A stretch of DNA of 31,960 nucleotides from an uncultured bacterium. GTDB lineage: Bacteria > Bacillota > Clostridia > Lachnospirales > Lachnospiraceae. Each line of letters starts with the position of its first letter. The stretch's first letter is position 1. The notes under the pieces were generated by a model that made no database searches, was not told where the DNA came from, and worked only from the letters and a program-made list of their open reading frames with translations. The position numbers and the translations under genes are program-made. The stretch spans positions 1 to 31,960 of the forward strand of contig CAOKFN010000055.1 of the NCBI GenBank assembly GCA_948467735.1, written 5' to 3'. This document shows positions 16,358 through 23,689 of this stretch, piece after piece.

Positions 16358-19144
16358 CTAAATATTTGATTTTCCTTCCGTCTCGTCCGAGTCTAAGTCC
16401 GCGCTTGTGTCGGACAGCGCAATATCTCTTGAGGATAATCCTTCCCTGTCTATAGAATTTGCAATTCCCAACAATACCTTATACAACGCAGGCAAAAACA
16501 ATTTTTCCCTCCCGCCCACGCGGGAAGCTCCTGAATCCTTGGAAATTTCCTTCTCTAATTCTTCTTCCGCATCTGCGCTTTTGTTGTCCGGTCTGCTAAA
16601 AGCAATCAACGTATCCATCACCTTAAAAAGTGTGTTCCCTAATTCTTCCTCCTGCCCCGTAAAAGGACATTTTTCATACTTTTCCAACAGCCTGTCAATG
16701 CAAAGCTTCTGCGTCAGTTTTCCCTCTTGGTCATAATACCCGTCATATTCCGCAAGCACACGGGTAATCGCCTTGAATAAATCTTGCAGGCCGCCCACCA
16801 ATTCCTCCGCCTTTGTCACCTTAGTGCTAATTCCTTCCGCCAGCCCTGCATAAAGCGACGTCATAAAATCCACGCTGTAGAAAGGTATGAGCGCAGGCGT
16901 ATTCAGCCCATATCCCGTATTTTGCACCCAAAGATCAAATTGCTCCTCCCAGTCAAATATTTTATGCTCCTCCATGCGGGCAAAGTCTTTCTCCGTAAAA
17001 TCATATACTATTTCCAGCTGTTTTTTTATTTCTTCCCTAATTGTCTTGGAAAACTCCTTGTATGTAAAAATATGATAGACAAACTGCCCGCAGCTTAACC
17101 CCCATATGCAGTCCTCCGCAAGCCTGAGCCGCAGCATTCCTTTCATATTATCGTTATACTTCTCACTCTTCTCATTTATCTTCTGCACGGGCTTCAAAAA
17201 CATTCTGCTATAGAAGTATCTATCCGCCATATCCTTAAATATCTCTATATTTTCCTCCGTATCCGACCACTTTTCGGTTTCAATCCCTCTCTTCCGCCTG
17301 CTGTGCGTTTCCGTTTCGGAAGGATCGCCATTCTCTAAATCCCCGTCCTCTTCTGCCGAAGCGATAATAATCTGTTTTGTTTTCTCAGGACGGCAGCCTA
17401 TCTCCGCCAGCTTACCGCCAAAAATTGCTCTCTCCCAATAGCCGGTCAAATCCTCTCTGGTATACTGATCCAGCTTCTTTTTCCAATCGCCTCTCCGCGA
17501 CTCATCAGACATGCTGTAGTTTATCGTCAGATTTGTCATATACGCCGATATCAGCATTTTCAGGCAGTACACCGTCTCTCTGTTCAAAAGTTCCTGCGTT
17601 TCCGCCAAGTACAATAAATAAACCGCGTCTCCGAAGCTTACCCGTCCCTGTCCGCAGATCTCGACAATGGGCAAAAGATTGGAAGGACATTTTTTCCCTT
17701 TCTTCCCAAACTTCTGAAACACAAGCTCTTTGAGGTAATCTGCCAGATAAGCGAACTGATCTCCTCTCTCTTTCTTGCAGAATCCATTGATTAATTCTAC
17801 ATCGATACACCCATCGCTCTGCTCCACATAACGATGGGTAATATCCCCGTACAGCCATTTCATATTCCATTCATAAACGTCCGGCAGAAATTTCCTGTTA
17901 TCGTCTATGGGAACCTGCAGGCACAGAAACTCCCTCACATAATTGTTCAATTTTCTGAGAGAGCTAGGGGTTATTAAATATGCCCTGTCAATGCCGATAT
18001 CGCATATGACGCCCGTATAAAAACGAATCACATTCGCTATATACTTTTCCGGCGTCATAGAAAACTCGGACAGCCCGTTCAGCTGTTCTCCCTGAATTTC
18101 AAATTCTCTGTTTTCCACTCCGTCATCGCCGTACAAATCCGGCATCATGATTTTTCTGCCCGTGGGAAGCATCTTCTCCAGATATTCTTTGGCAAGATTC
18201 TGCACCTGCAGCCTGTCTTTCAAATCCGCATCCTTCTTATACCTTCCCATCTGTTTATAAAAAAACTGCTCGCAGATGCTTTTCAGCTGTTCATGATTCA
18301 CCGTCAGCAGAACAATTACTTTGGGCACCATCAGAAACTTTCTCAGACGCTCCAAAATTACGATGCAGCCCTCCACATTCATGTCCACATCGTCTATAGG
18401 AATAACAATATAATTATCTTTTATCAAATTATCATCATAGTAATAATTCTTCATATAATAAAGATATTTTTCCACCAGATCCTTAAATGCTTTCCTTAGA
18501 TTCCAGCTGTTAGAAAGCGCCTGCAGCTTAACTATGGAGGGCTCGTCCTCCTCCGACCTCTTTCCCGCCACATATTCATAAATTCGCGCGATCTCGTTTT
18601 TCAGTCTGCGCAGATCCTGAACCTGTTCATTGATATCCCTTTTTATGATAACACGTTTTGTCCTTCTCTGTTCCAGCTTATCAAGCATTTTGGACAAAAT
18701 AATCACCAGCAGATTTTCCCCTGACTCAAAAAGCGTTGCATCAATGCTGTCAAGGACAGTGAACACAGCTTCTCCCTGCTTGTCAAGCAGTCCGTCACAG
18801 CCTCTTCCTTTCCCTTTTCCTTTTACATGATCTTTAATCCCGTCCATCGTCTTCAGAAACCCGCAGTACGAGGCGAGCACTGAACTTTTCCCGCTTCCCC
18901 GCCTTCCGAGAAGCGCCACAATATTACAAATCTGATCTCCCTCTCTCTCAGGATTCAGAGTTTTGTTTTTCTCAACGATTTCCAGTACGGCATTGGACAT
19001 CCTATCATAAACATCTCGGAAAAACGAAGTCTTAAAATCTTTATATTCTTCATATTTTATCTTATACTGAGAATTTAATTTTAATATTATTTTATTCTTA
19101 TCCTCTTGTTCCTTATCCTCTCGTTCCTTTTCCTCGTTACTCAT
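16358..19144 (-). CDS. rdrA: RdrA-like P-loop ATPase (RADAR defence)
   Basis: ATPase of 928 residues. Walker A is G80-RRGSGKS-S88, Walker B is IVIPIDDVD (246-254) and a sensor-1-like VIVLLTVNHEQ (277-286) follows. This resembles the KAP/STAND-like AAA+ fold of RdrA. The N-terminus (1-20) is highly charged and low complexity, the long C-terminal part is helical without recognised domains, and an acidic, Ser-rich tail ends the protein. RdrA is known to form ring assemblies that bind RdrB and to be needed for phage defence. ATG 19144 follows GGGGAAGGAATTT. The start overlaps by 8 nt the end of a repeat-encoded mini-ORF (19137-19259), so its translation may depend on that leader. Base composition is visibly AT-richer than the flanking housekeeping genes. 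The assignment rests on motif pattern and on the adjacent deaminase. Confidence 0.83.
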   Translation of the reverse strand: MSNEEKEREDKEQEDKNKIILKLNSQYKIKYEEYKDFKTSFFRDVYDRMSNAVLEIVEKNKTLNPEREGDQICNIVALLGRRGSGKSSVLASYCGFLKTMDGIKDHVKGKGKGRGCDGLLDKQGEAVFTVLDSIDATLFESGENLLVIILSKMLDKLEQRRTKRVIIKRDINEQVQDLRRLKNEIARIYEYVAGKRSEEDEPSIVKLQALSNSWNLRKAFKDLVEKYLYYMKNYYYDDNLIKDNYIVIPIDDVDMNVEGCIVILERLRKFLMVPKVIVLLTVNHEQLKSICEQFFYKQMGRYKKDADLKDRLQVQNLAKEYLEKMLPTGRKIMMPDLYGDDGVENREFEIQGEQLNGLSEFSMTPEKYIANVIRFYTGVICDIGIDRAYLITPSSLRKLNNYVREFLCLQVPIDDNRKFLPDVYEWNMKWLYGDITHRYVEQSDGCIDVELINGFCKKERGDQFAYLADYLKELVFQKFGKKGKKCPSNLLPIVEICGQGRVSFGDAVYLLYLAETQELLNRETVYCLKMLISAYMTNLTINYSMSDESRRGDWKKKLDQYTREDLTGYWERAIFGGKLAEIGCRPEKTKQIIIASAEEDGDLENGDPSETETHSRRKRGIETEKWSDTEENIEIFKDMADRYFYSRMFLKPVQKINEKSEKYNDNMKGMLRLRLAEDCIWGLSCGQFVYHIFTYKEFSKTIREEIKKQLEIVYDFTEKDFARMEEHKIFDWEEQFDLWVQNTGYGLNTPALIPFYSVDFMTSLYAGLAEGISTKVTKAEELVGGLQDLFKAITRVLAEYDGYYDQEGKLTQKLCIDRLLEKYEKCPFTGQEEELGNTLFKVMDTLIAFSRPDNKSADAEEELEKEISKDSGASRVGGREKLFLPALYKVLLGIANSIDREGLSSRDIALSDTSADLDSDETEGKSNI

Positions 19145-19259
19145 AAATTCCTTCCCCTTTTATTTCGATGAAATTCACCTCTTCCATGGAATGCTCCTCT
19201 TCCATGGAATGCTCTTCTTCCATGGAATGCTCCTTTTCCATGGAATGCTCCTTTTCCAT
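19137..19259 (-). CDS. 40-residue leader ORF built of MExEHS repeats, overlapping the rdrA start
   Basis: Mini-ORF too short for ordinary gene calling: four hexapeptides (MEKEHS twice, MEEEHS twice), then MEEVNFIEIKGEGIYE. It begins 9 nt after a strong AAGGAGGAA site, itself 2 nt after tandem stops of the TPR gene. Its TAA falls 8 nt inside rdrA, in another frame. Such overlap usually couples translation, so this is more likely a translational leader for rdrA than a functional peptide, though a small charged protein is possible. Existence of translation is inferred from the ribosome site only. Confidence 0.55.
   Translation of the reverse strand: MEKEHSMEKEHSMEEEHSMEEEHSMEEVNFIEIKGEGIYE
19170..19259 (-). 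repeat. 18-bp tandem repeat array carrying ATG and ribosome-site cores
   Basis: Five consecutive 18-bp units read on the minus strand from 19259. Units 1 and 2 are ATGGAAAAGGAGCATTCC, unit 3 has GAAGAG and unit 4 GAGGAG at the purine core, and unit 5 (19187-19170) is degenerate. Each unit has an in-frame ATG, and the GGAG core of units 1, 2 and 4 lies 6 nt before the ATG of the next unit. The length is a multiple of 3, so copy-number change would keep the frame. Confidence 0.9.
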
Positions 19260-19278
19260 GGAACGCTTCCTCCTTTTA

Positions 19279-20580
19279 TTACCCTTGGCCGAATCTATGC
19301 GCAATCATATTCGCCTTAATATAATATTCCCTTGCCTCCTCCTCCCTGCCGGAGTTTTCATAAAGCTCTGCCAGCTGCTGGGAAATAACACAATCCCGCT
19401 TCTTATACTTTCCCTGCAGGAATCGTATCACTTCCATTCTGCCCTGTTCTCCGTAAATATCTTCTAAATACTCATTTGTTTTCAGCTTATCCCAGCACAC
19501 ACTTGCATCGCTGAATTGAGCAATGGCTTTCGGTATATCTTTTTCCATTCTGGCAATTACTCCCAGACGAAATTTGGCTTTATAATAATACTCAAATTCC
19601 ACATTGTTTACATTCGCAAAGCCAATCCTTTCCACCAGCGCACAAAGTCTCTCATAGCGCCAGACCGCCTCTTCTATCCGTCCCATCTGCCTCTGCGCCC
19701 TGCGCTCCATCTGCATGGCAATTTTAAACAACACCCGTATATTGTTAGGATCAATCGCTTCAAACTGTAGATAATATTCCACTGCCTTGGGATACAGAAG
19801 CTTTCTTTCTTTTTCTGCCGCCGTCTGATACCTTTCTCCCAGCTCCAGCAGCGCGTATTTTCTGACGTCATCCCCTATCCTGACATTCTCCGTCAGCCTT
19901 ATGTCCCGCAGAAAGCAATAGCTGTCCATGACCTTTTCCTGCATTCCTCTCCGGTTTCGCAGAATATCCGCTTTTAGCAGATACAAGCCCCAAAAACCAT
20001 GCTGTACTGCCAGCACGGCGTCGCAGATACCCGCCAGCCGCAGGGCGTCATACCATGGCCACTCCTCCATTTTTTCCAGCGCGTCATTCACTTGGCAGGC
20101 CAAATAGCAGTATGCCAGCTTCCCGCACATATTTTTTATCCACTTTTTGTTGGCTTCCAGCCTGCCAGCCGCATCATCCAGCCCATAAATTGCTTTTTCC
20201 AGAAGCCGTACATTTGGATACCGCATTTTCCTGTTAATATAGAGTTCGGAAATGGTATACATCCATTCCGTCATCTCTCCGCAATAGAACTGTTCCCACA
20301 TTTCCTTAATCACATTGACGTCTTCCTCAGAAAAAGCCATATCCTGCCGCTCTATGATATCCTCAATGACATGAAAAGGTACCTCGTCATGCTCCGTCAA
20401 ATCCACATAGACATGCTCTGCGTCGCAGGACACTGCTCCAAAGCCTTTCCATTTATCAAAATAATTGAATAACAACATATTCTCAGAGACAGAATCCACC
20501 AGAAAACCGAACATCCTCAAGAAGTATCCCAAGCTGCTGCTTGTCTTTCTTTTGCGATATTTCAGTACTATCATCTTCAT
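19279..20580 (-). CDS. TPR-like helical protein of the RADAR-type operon
   Basis: Protein of 433 residues, no membrane segment. The C-terminal half shows helical repeat pairs of TPR type, for example AVEYYLQFEAIDPNNIRVLFKIAMQMERRA, YYYKAKFRLGVIARMEKDIPKAIAQFSDA and ISQQLAELYENSGREEEAREYYIKA, usually a protein-binding scaffold. The N-terminal ~110 residues are of unknown fold and rather basic at the very start (MKMIVLKYRKRKTSSS). ATG 20580 follows AAGGAG at 9 nt. It sits 69 nt after the HTH regulator and ahead of the mini-ORF and rdrA, all in one direction, so it is probably an accessory or sensor subunit of the locus. It does not look like RdrC or RdrD, the membrane accessories of known RADAR loci. 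Function unknown. Confidence 0.72.
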   Translation of the reverse strand: MKMIVLKYRKRKTSSSLGYFLRMFGFLVDSVSENMLLFNYFDKWKGFGAVSCDAEHVYVDLTEHDEVPFHVIEDIIERQDMAFSEEDVNVIKEMWEQFYCGEMTEWMYTISELYINRKMRYPNVRLLEKAIYGLDDAAGRLEANKKWIKNMCGKLAYCYLACQVNDALEKMEEWPWYDALRLAGICDAVLAVQHGFWGLYLLKADILRNRRGMQEKVMDSYCFLRDIRLTENVRIGDDVRKYALLELGERYQTAAEKERKLLYPKAVEYYLQFEAIDPNNIRVLFKIAMQMERRAQRQMGRIEEAVWRYERLCALVERIGFANVNNVEFEYYYKAKFRLGVIARMEKDIPKAIAQFSDASVCWDKLKTNEYLEDIYGEQGRMEVIRFLQGKYKKRDCVISQQLAELYENSGREEEAREYYIKANMIAHRFGQG

Positions 20581-20649
20581 ACTTAACTGCTCCTTGTCTG
20601 CCTCATACTAAAATGTATGAGGAAAATGTTCCAATGTTTCCTGTCTCAA

Positions 20650-21723
20650 CTAAGTTTCCTGACTGCCGGAAACCGAATCCTGATTCTCCTTCTGCTTCCG
20701 CCACGCATTCAGCAGTTCAAACGTTCGTTCGTCATCGTCATCAACTATCTGCAGAATATGGGGCAGCTCCATTGCCCCCAAGACATGAGCAAACGCAGCC
20801 GCAATATCCTTGCGGCCGATTCCTCTGTTCGCTCTTAACAGACGATCCTCATTGATCTCATAATAAGATTCCAATCTGGCGTCCTCGAATGCATTTTTCA
20901 ACAGCCGCGCCGTCTCTTCTCCCGCCGCTCCCGAAAAAAGCTCTTCCATTTTCTTTTTTGTGATCAGTATATCCTGATCCCTCCAGAAAAATCTAAGATA
21001 AGGCTCAATCTCCTTCAGATCGCATATCTCAAAATTCTTATCCCGCACAATAAAAGCCTTATGACAGGTCGGGGTTTTGTTGCTGCCGCTGGATGTAGTG
21101 AGCGCCAGCGCCATGCGGCACTGAACATCCTTTATCACAAACGACCGATGCCGAAACGCAAGCACGGAAAGTTCGGGAACATTCTCTCCCTCCAGAATAC
21201 ACCAGCCTGTACCAATGGTTGACGCAATGACCAGCTGTCCCGAATACAATTTCTTCTTCACATTGCCGGAAGAATCCCATTCGTCTAGCAGCGGAAGCTC
21301 AAGAACCGCTTCACAATATCGTTCATCCGAAGACGATTTGAAAGTAAGTTCTGCTTTATGAATTTTGTCACCATATTTATCGGTGGAGATAAAGAAGCAG
21401 CGATAAGTCCCGAAAAATCCTTTGAAAACATCCTGCCTAGGTTCAACCGCCAGCGCCGTATTATGCAGATTTATCATCCCGCCATACCTGCACCGCTCCG
21501 AAATTCCAAAGGCATTTAGTCCAAGAACGTCACAGAATGCCATATACTGATATAAGTTCAGGCTTGTCCTTCCGTTAAAAAGCTTTGACAAATCGGGCTG
21601 ACTAATATCATACCCTTTTTCCCGACAGCTTATCAGCAATTCGTTTTGCGATAAATTTCTTTGTAAGATCAGCGTATAAATCTTTTTCCAAAGTTCCTCA
21701 AGTTCCACTGTCCTGTCTTTCAT
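20650..21723 (-). CDS. HTH (XRE-like) protein with unknown C-terminal domain, probable regulator
   Basis: Protein of 357 residues. Residues 8-65 read as a helix-turn-helix of XRE style (LSQNELLISCREKGYDISQPDLSKLFNGRTSLNL..Y); 'SQPDLSKLFNG' is the likely recognition helix. From about 85 a second domain rich in beta strands follows (FKGFFGTYRCFFISTD..., ...VIASTIGTGWCILEGE...), which I do not recognise; it may sense a ligand or a phage product. Leading the five-gene block with a good promoter upstream, it is the natural candidate to repress or activate it. ATG 21723 follows AGGGGAATCAA. No inverted-repeat operator is evident to me in the leader. Confidence 0.7.
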   Translation of the reverse strand: MKDRTVELEELWKKIYTLILQRNLSQNELLISCREKGYDISQPDLSKLFNGRTSLNLYQYMAFCDVLGLNAFGISERCRYGGMINLHNTALAVEPRQDVFKGFFGTYRCFFISTDKYGDKIHKAELTFKSSSDERYCEAVLELPLLDEWDSSGNVKKKLYSGQLVIASTIGTGWCILEGENVPELSVLAFRHRSFVIKDVQCRMALALTTSSGSNKTPTCHKAFIVRDKNFEICDLKEIEPYLRFFWRDQDILITKKKMEELFSGAAGEETARLLKNAFEDARLESYYEINEDRLLRANRGIGRKDIAAAFAHVLGAMELPHILQIVDDDDERTFELLNAWRKQKENQDSVSGSQET

Positions 21724-22075
21724 TTGATTCCCCTGTCAAACGAATTATTCTTATTTGCATATTATATTTATTTATTACCTAGTCATATTTCCACTTTTTT
21801 GAATTTATGCTATTCAGCGCCGTCAATATTCCATTTTTCTATTCGTCTCATCCGCGCCGCCCTGCTTTGCCCACATTATTCATCGAGCCGCATCACTAAT
21901 GCTTCCATATTATAGCACAGGGGTTTCAAATATACAACAGCATTTAAAAATATTATTATTCTATTTTACATCTATACGGCATATATTTCTTCACCCATCC
22001 TGCCCGTTCAATTTAGTATTGTTTCAAAGAACATCCCCGCCTGCTTTTATAAAATTTTATGTCCTTCCCCGATTT
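21724..22075 (-). other. 352-nt gap between rlmD and the RADAR-type operon
   Basis: AT-rich stretch. It holds the operon promoter (21909-21937), a leader of about 180 nt, and a second perfect -10 (TATAAT, 21761-21766) with a poor -35 (TATGAC, 15-nt spacing) only about 40 nt before ATG 21723. Downstream of rlmD there is an AT palindrome (ATAAAATTTTAT near 22050) but no convincing terminator. No ORF with a ribosome site was seen. Confidence 0.5.
21909..21937 (-). promoter_or_regulatory. Likely main promoter of the RADAR-type operon
   Basis: On the minus strand TTGTAT, 17-nt spacer, TATAAT, predicting a start near 21902. No terminator is apparent between here and the end of the dGTPase gene, so all five genes and the mini-ORF could be one transcript of about 10.5 kb. 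Confidence 0.6.
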
Positions 22076-23263
22076 TCATTTGCCCTTATTATCCGCCCCC
22101 GCCAATGACAAAAGGGTAACGGATTCTATACTGTCCGTAAACGGAAACATGTCCACCGCGGCGCTTTTCTCTACCCGGTATCCTCCTGCTTTCACAAGGT
22201 ACTTCAAATCCCTTGTCAGTGTCTCCGGATTACAGGAGATATACACAATCCGGCCGGGCCTGCTTTTTGCCGCCGCACTCAAAAACGCTTCGTCACTGCC
22301 GCTTCTGGGCGGATCCATAAACAATACGTCCGTCTTTCCATCCTGCTGTGTCATCTCGGTCAGAAACTTCCCGGCGTCATTCTGATAAAACTCAATATTG
22401 GAAATCCGATTCCGTTTCGCGTTGCTCACAGCATCTTTCACAGCATCACGATTTAATTCCACACCGATTACCCTGTCGGCATGGCCGCTGGCTATCATAC
22501 CGATGGTCCCCGTGCCGCAGTAAGCGTCCAGCACTGTTTCCTTTCCGGTAAGGCCGGCGTATTCCAGCGCCTTGGCATAAAGCTTCTCCGTCTGGACAGG
22601 ATTCACCTGATAAAACGACTTAGGCGAAATTCGGAAAACCCTGCCGCAGAGTTCGTCTTCAATATATCCCCTGCCGTAAATTACCTGCTCTTTTTCTCCC
22701 AAAATCATGCTGGTATCCCGATTATTGACATTAACCACTATAGTTGTGATTTCAGGATGGATTTCCCGCAGTGCCTTTACAAAGTTATTTTTGGATGGCA
22801 TAATGGGCGAACGCAGCACCAGCACCACCATTATCTGCCCCGAGCGATGCCCCACCCGAATTAAAACATGGCGCAGCAGCCCATACCCTGTATCCTCATT
22901 ATAGGGGCGAATTTTAAAGGATTTCAAAAGTCCGCGGATGGATACGATAATCTCATCCGCTTTTTTATTTTCAATCAGACAGCTGTCCACAGGGACAATG
23001 CGGTGGCTTTGCTCCTCATAAATACCGGAAATCACATTATGTTTCCTATCCTCGCCAAATACCGCATGTACCTTACAGCGATAATGGGTCGGCTCTTCCA
23101 TGGGAATGATAGGCTCCGGCTTACAGTACGGCTCCATAAGCTTGCGGAATATGGTGCCTTTTGCCTGAAGCTGTTCCTCATAACTTCTGTTTATCCACTG
23201 ACAGCCGCCGCACTTGGCAGACACAGGACATACTTTTTTCTTTTTCACTTCTTCTTGATGCAT
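22076..23263 (-). CDS. rlmD: 23S rRNA (uracil-C5)-methyltransferase, RlmD/TrmA family
   Basis: SAM-dependent RNA m5U methyltransferase of 395 residues from the chosen start. N-terminal Cys C12, C18 and C21 (VCPVSAKCGGC) form the iron-sulfur site typical of RlmC/RlmD-type enzymes. The SAM motif is LDAYCGTGTIGM, followed by FMDPPRSG and the nucleophile region VYISCNPETLTRDL. In Firmicutes one enzyme of this family often modifies two 23S positions (RlmCD), so the exact target is uncertain. The frame extends to GTG 23272, but that codon lies inside the Shine-Dalgarno GGAGGTGA, which is ideally placed for ATG 23263. Upstream, ATTGAC/GTCAAT form an imperfect inverted repeat near 23320-23343 that could be a regulatory site; this is weak. 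Housekeeping gene. Confidence 0.92.
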   Translation of the reverse strand: MHQEEVKKKKVCPVSAKCGGCQWINRSYEEQLQAKGTIFRKLMEPYCKPEPIIPMEEPTHYRCKVHAVFGEDRKHNVISGIYEEQSHRIVPVDSCLIENKKADEIIVSIRGLLKSFKIRPYNEDTGYGLLRHVLIRVGHRSGQIMVVLVLRSPIMPSKNNFVKALREIHPEITTIVVNVNNRDTSMILGEKEQVIYGRGYIEDELCGRVFRISPKSFYQVNPVQTEKLYAKALEYAGLTGKETVLDAYCGTGTIGMIASGHADRVIGVELNRDAVKDAVSNAKRNRISNIEFYQNDAGKFLTEMTQQDGKTDVLFMDPPRSGSDEAFLSAAAKSRPGRIVYISCNPETLTRDLKYLVKAGGYRVEKSAAVDMFPFTDSIESVTLLSLAGADNKGK

Positions 23264-23380
23264 TTTAATCACCTCCGCAGTACCCCTTCGCCGCTATGAA
23301 AAGCCCCGAATCCCTTCCTTTATTGACAGAGTTCCGAGGTCAATCAACGAATCTGTCTGTCCGTTCGTCAGCCTGATTCT

Positions 23381-23434
23381 GAAAAAAGAAAAAGTTCAGA
23401 AACCCTTAACCATACCCGGTTCCCAAACTTTTTC
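23381..23434 (-). terminator. Terminator of the tRNA-Pro gene
   Basis: A long hairpin (GAAAAAGTT at 23388-23396 with AACTTTTTC at 23426-23434, extended by partial pairing of the inner arms) is followed on the minus strand by six T. It lies directly downstream of the tRNA. Confidence 0.8.
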
Positions 23435-23439
23435 TTACA

Positions 23440-23514
23440 TCGGAGTGACAAGATTCGAACTTGCGACCTCCGCCTCCCTAAGGCGGCGCTCTAGCCAAAC
23501 TAAGCCACACCCCG
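23440..23514 (-). tRNA. tRNA-Pro (anticodon AGG)
   Basis: The cloverleaf folds fully: acceptor CGGGGTG/CACTCCG with the C1-G72 pair typical of bacterial tRNA-Pro, D stem GCTT/GAGC, anticodon stem CCGCC/GGCGG around loop TTAGGGA (anticodon AGG), T arm GCAAG-TTCGAAT-CTTGT, discriminator A. CCA is not encoded. It has its own promoter and terminator, so it is a single-gene unit between rlmD and the AI-2E permease gene. Confidence 0.95.
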
Positions 23515-23527
23515 TAACACATATTGA

Positions 23528-23556
23528 ATTATAATACACATTTGGTAAAAATGCAA
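23528..23556 (-). promoter_or_regulatory. Promoter of tRNA-Pro
   Basis: On the minus strand TTGCAT, 17-nt spacer, TATAAT, ending 14 nt before the tRNA 5' end. The -35 is also the 3' arm of the terminator hairpin at 23547-23573. Confidence 0.8.
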
Positions 23557-23573
23557 GAGTTTTTTGCATTTTT
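23547..23573 (-). terminator. Terminator hairpin after the AI-2E permease gene
   Basis: Inverted repeat AAAAATGCAA (23547-23556) and TTGCATTTTT (23564-23573), 7-nt loop. On the minus strand the 3' arm ends in five T. The stem is AT-rich, so efficiency is uncertain. Confidence 0.5.
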
Positions 23574-23689
23574 TTATATTTTTTATCAGCCCGGCAGCAC
23601 ATGCTTTCAGGGCCTCCGGTTCATCGTCACCGAAAACCCTGATTCATAACGCTTTGGGCCGGTTCTCTTTCGTCGGCGTTTTCTCTGCC

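Noticed and set aside
19170..19259. CRISPR array
   Set aside because: The repeats are 18 bp without spacers and are coding in frame; no cas genes are present.
19168..19467. Plus-strand ORF of 99 residues starting with repeated SSMEC
   Set aside because: It is the antisense reading of the 18-bp array and of the TPR gene end, with no ribosome site of its own.
23440..23514. tRNA-Pro as integration site of the RADAR block
   Set aside because: rlmD lies between the tRNA and the block, no repeat of the tRNA 3' end was seen on the other side, and no integrase is adjacent.
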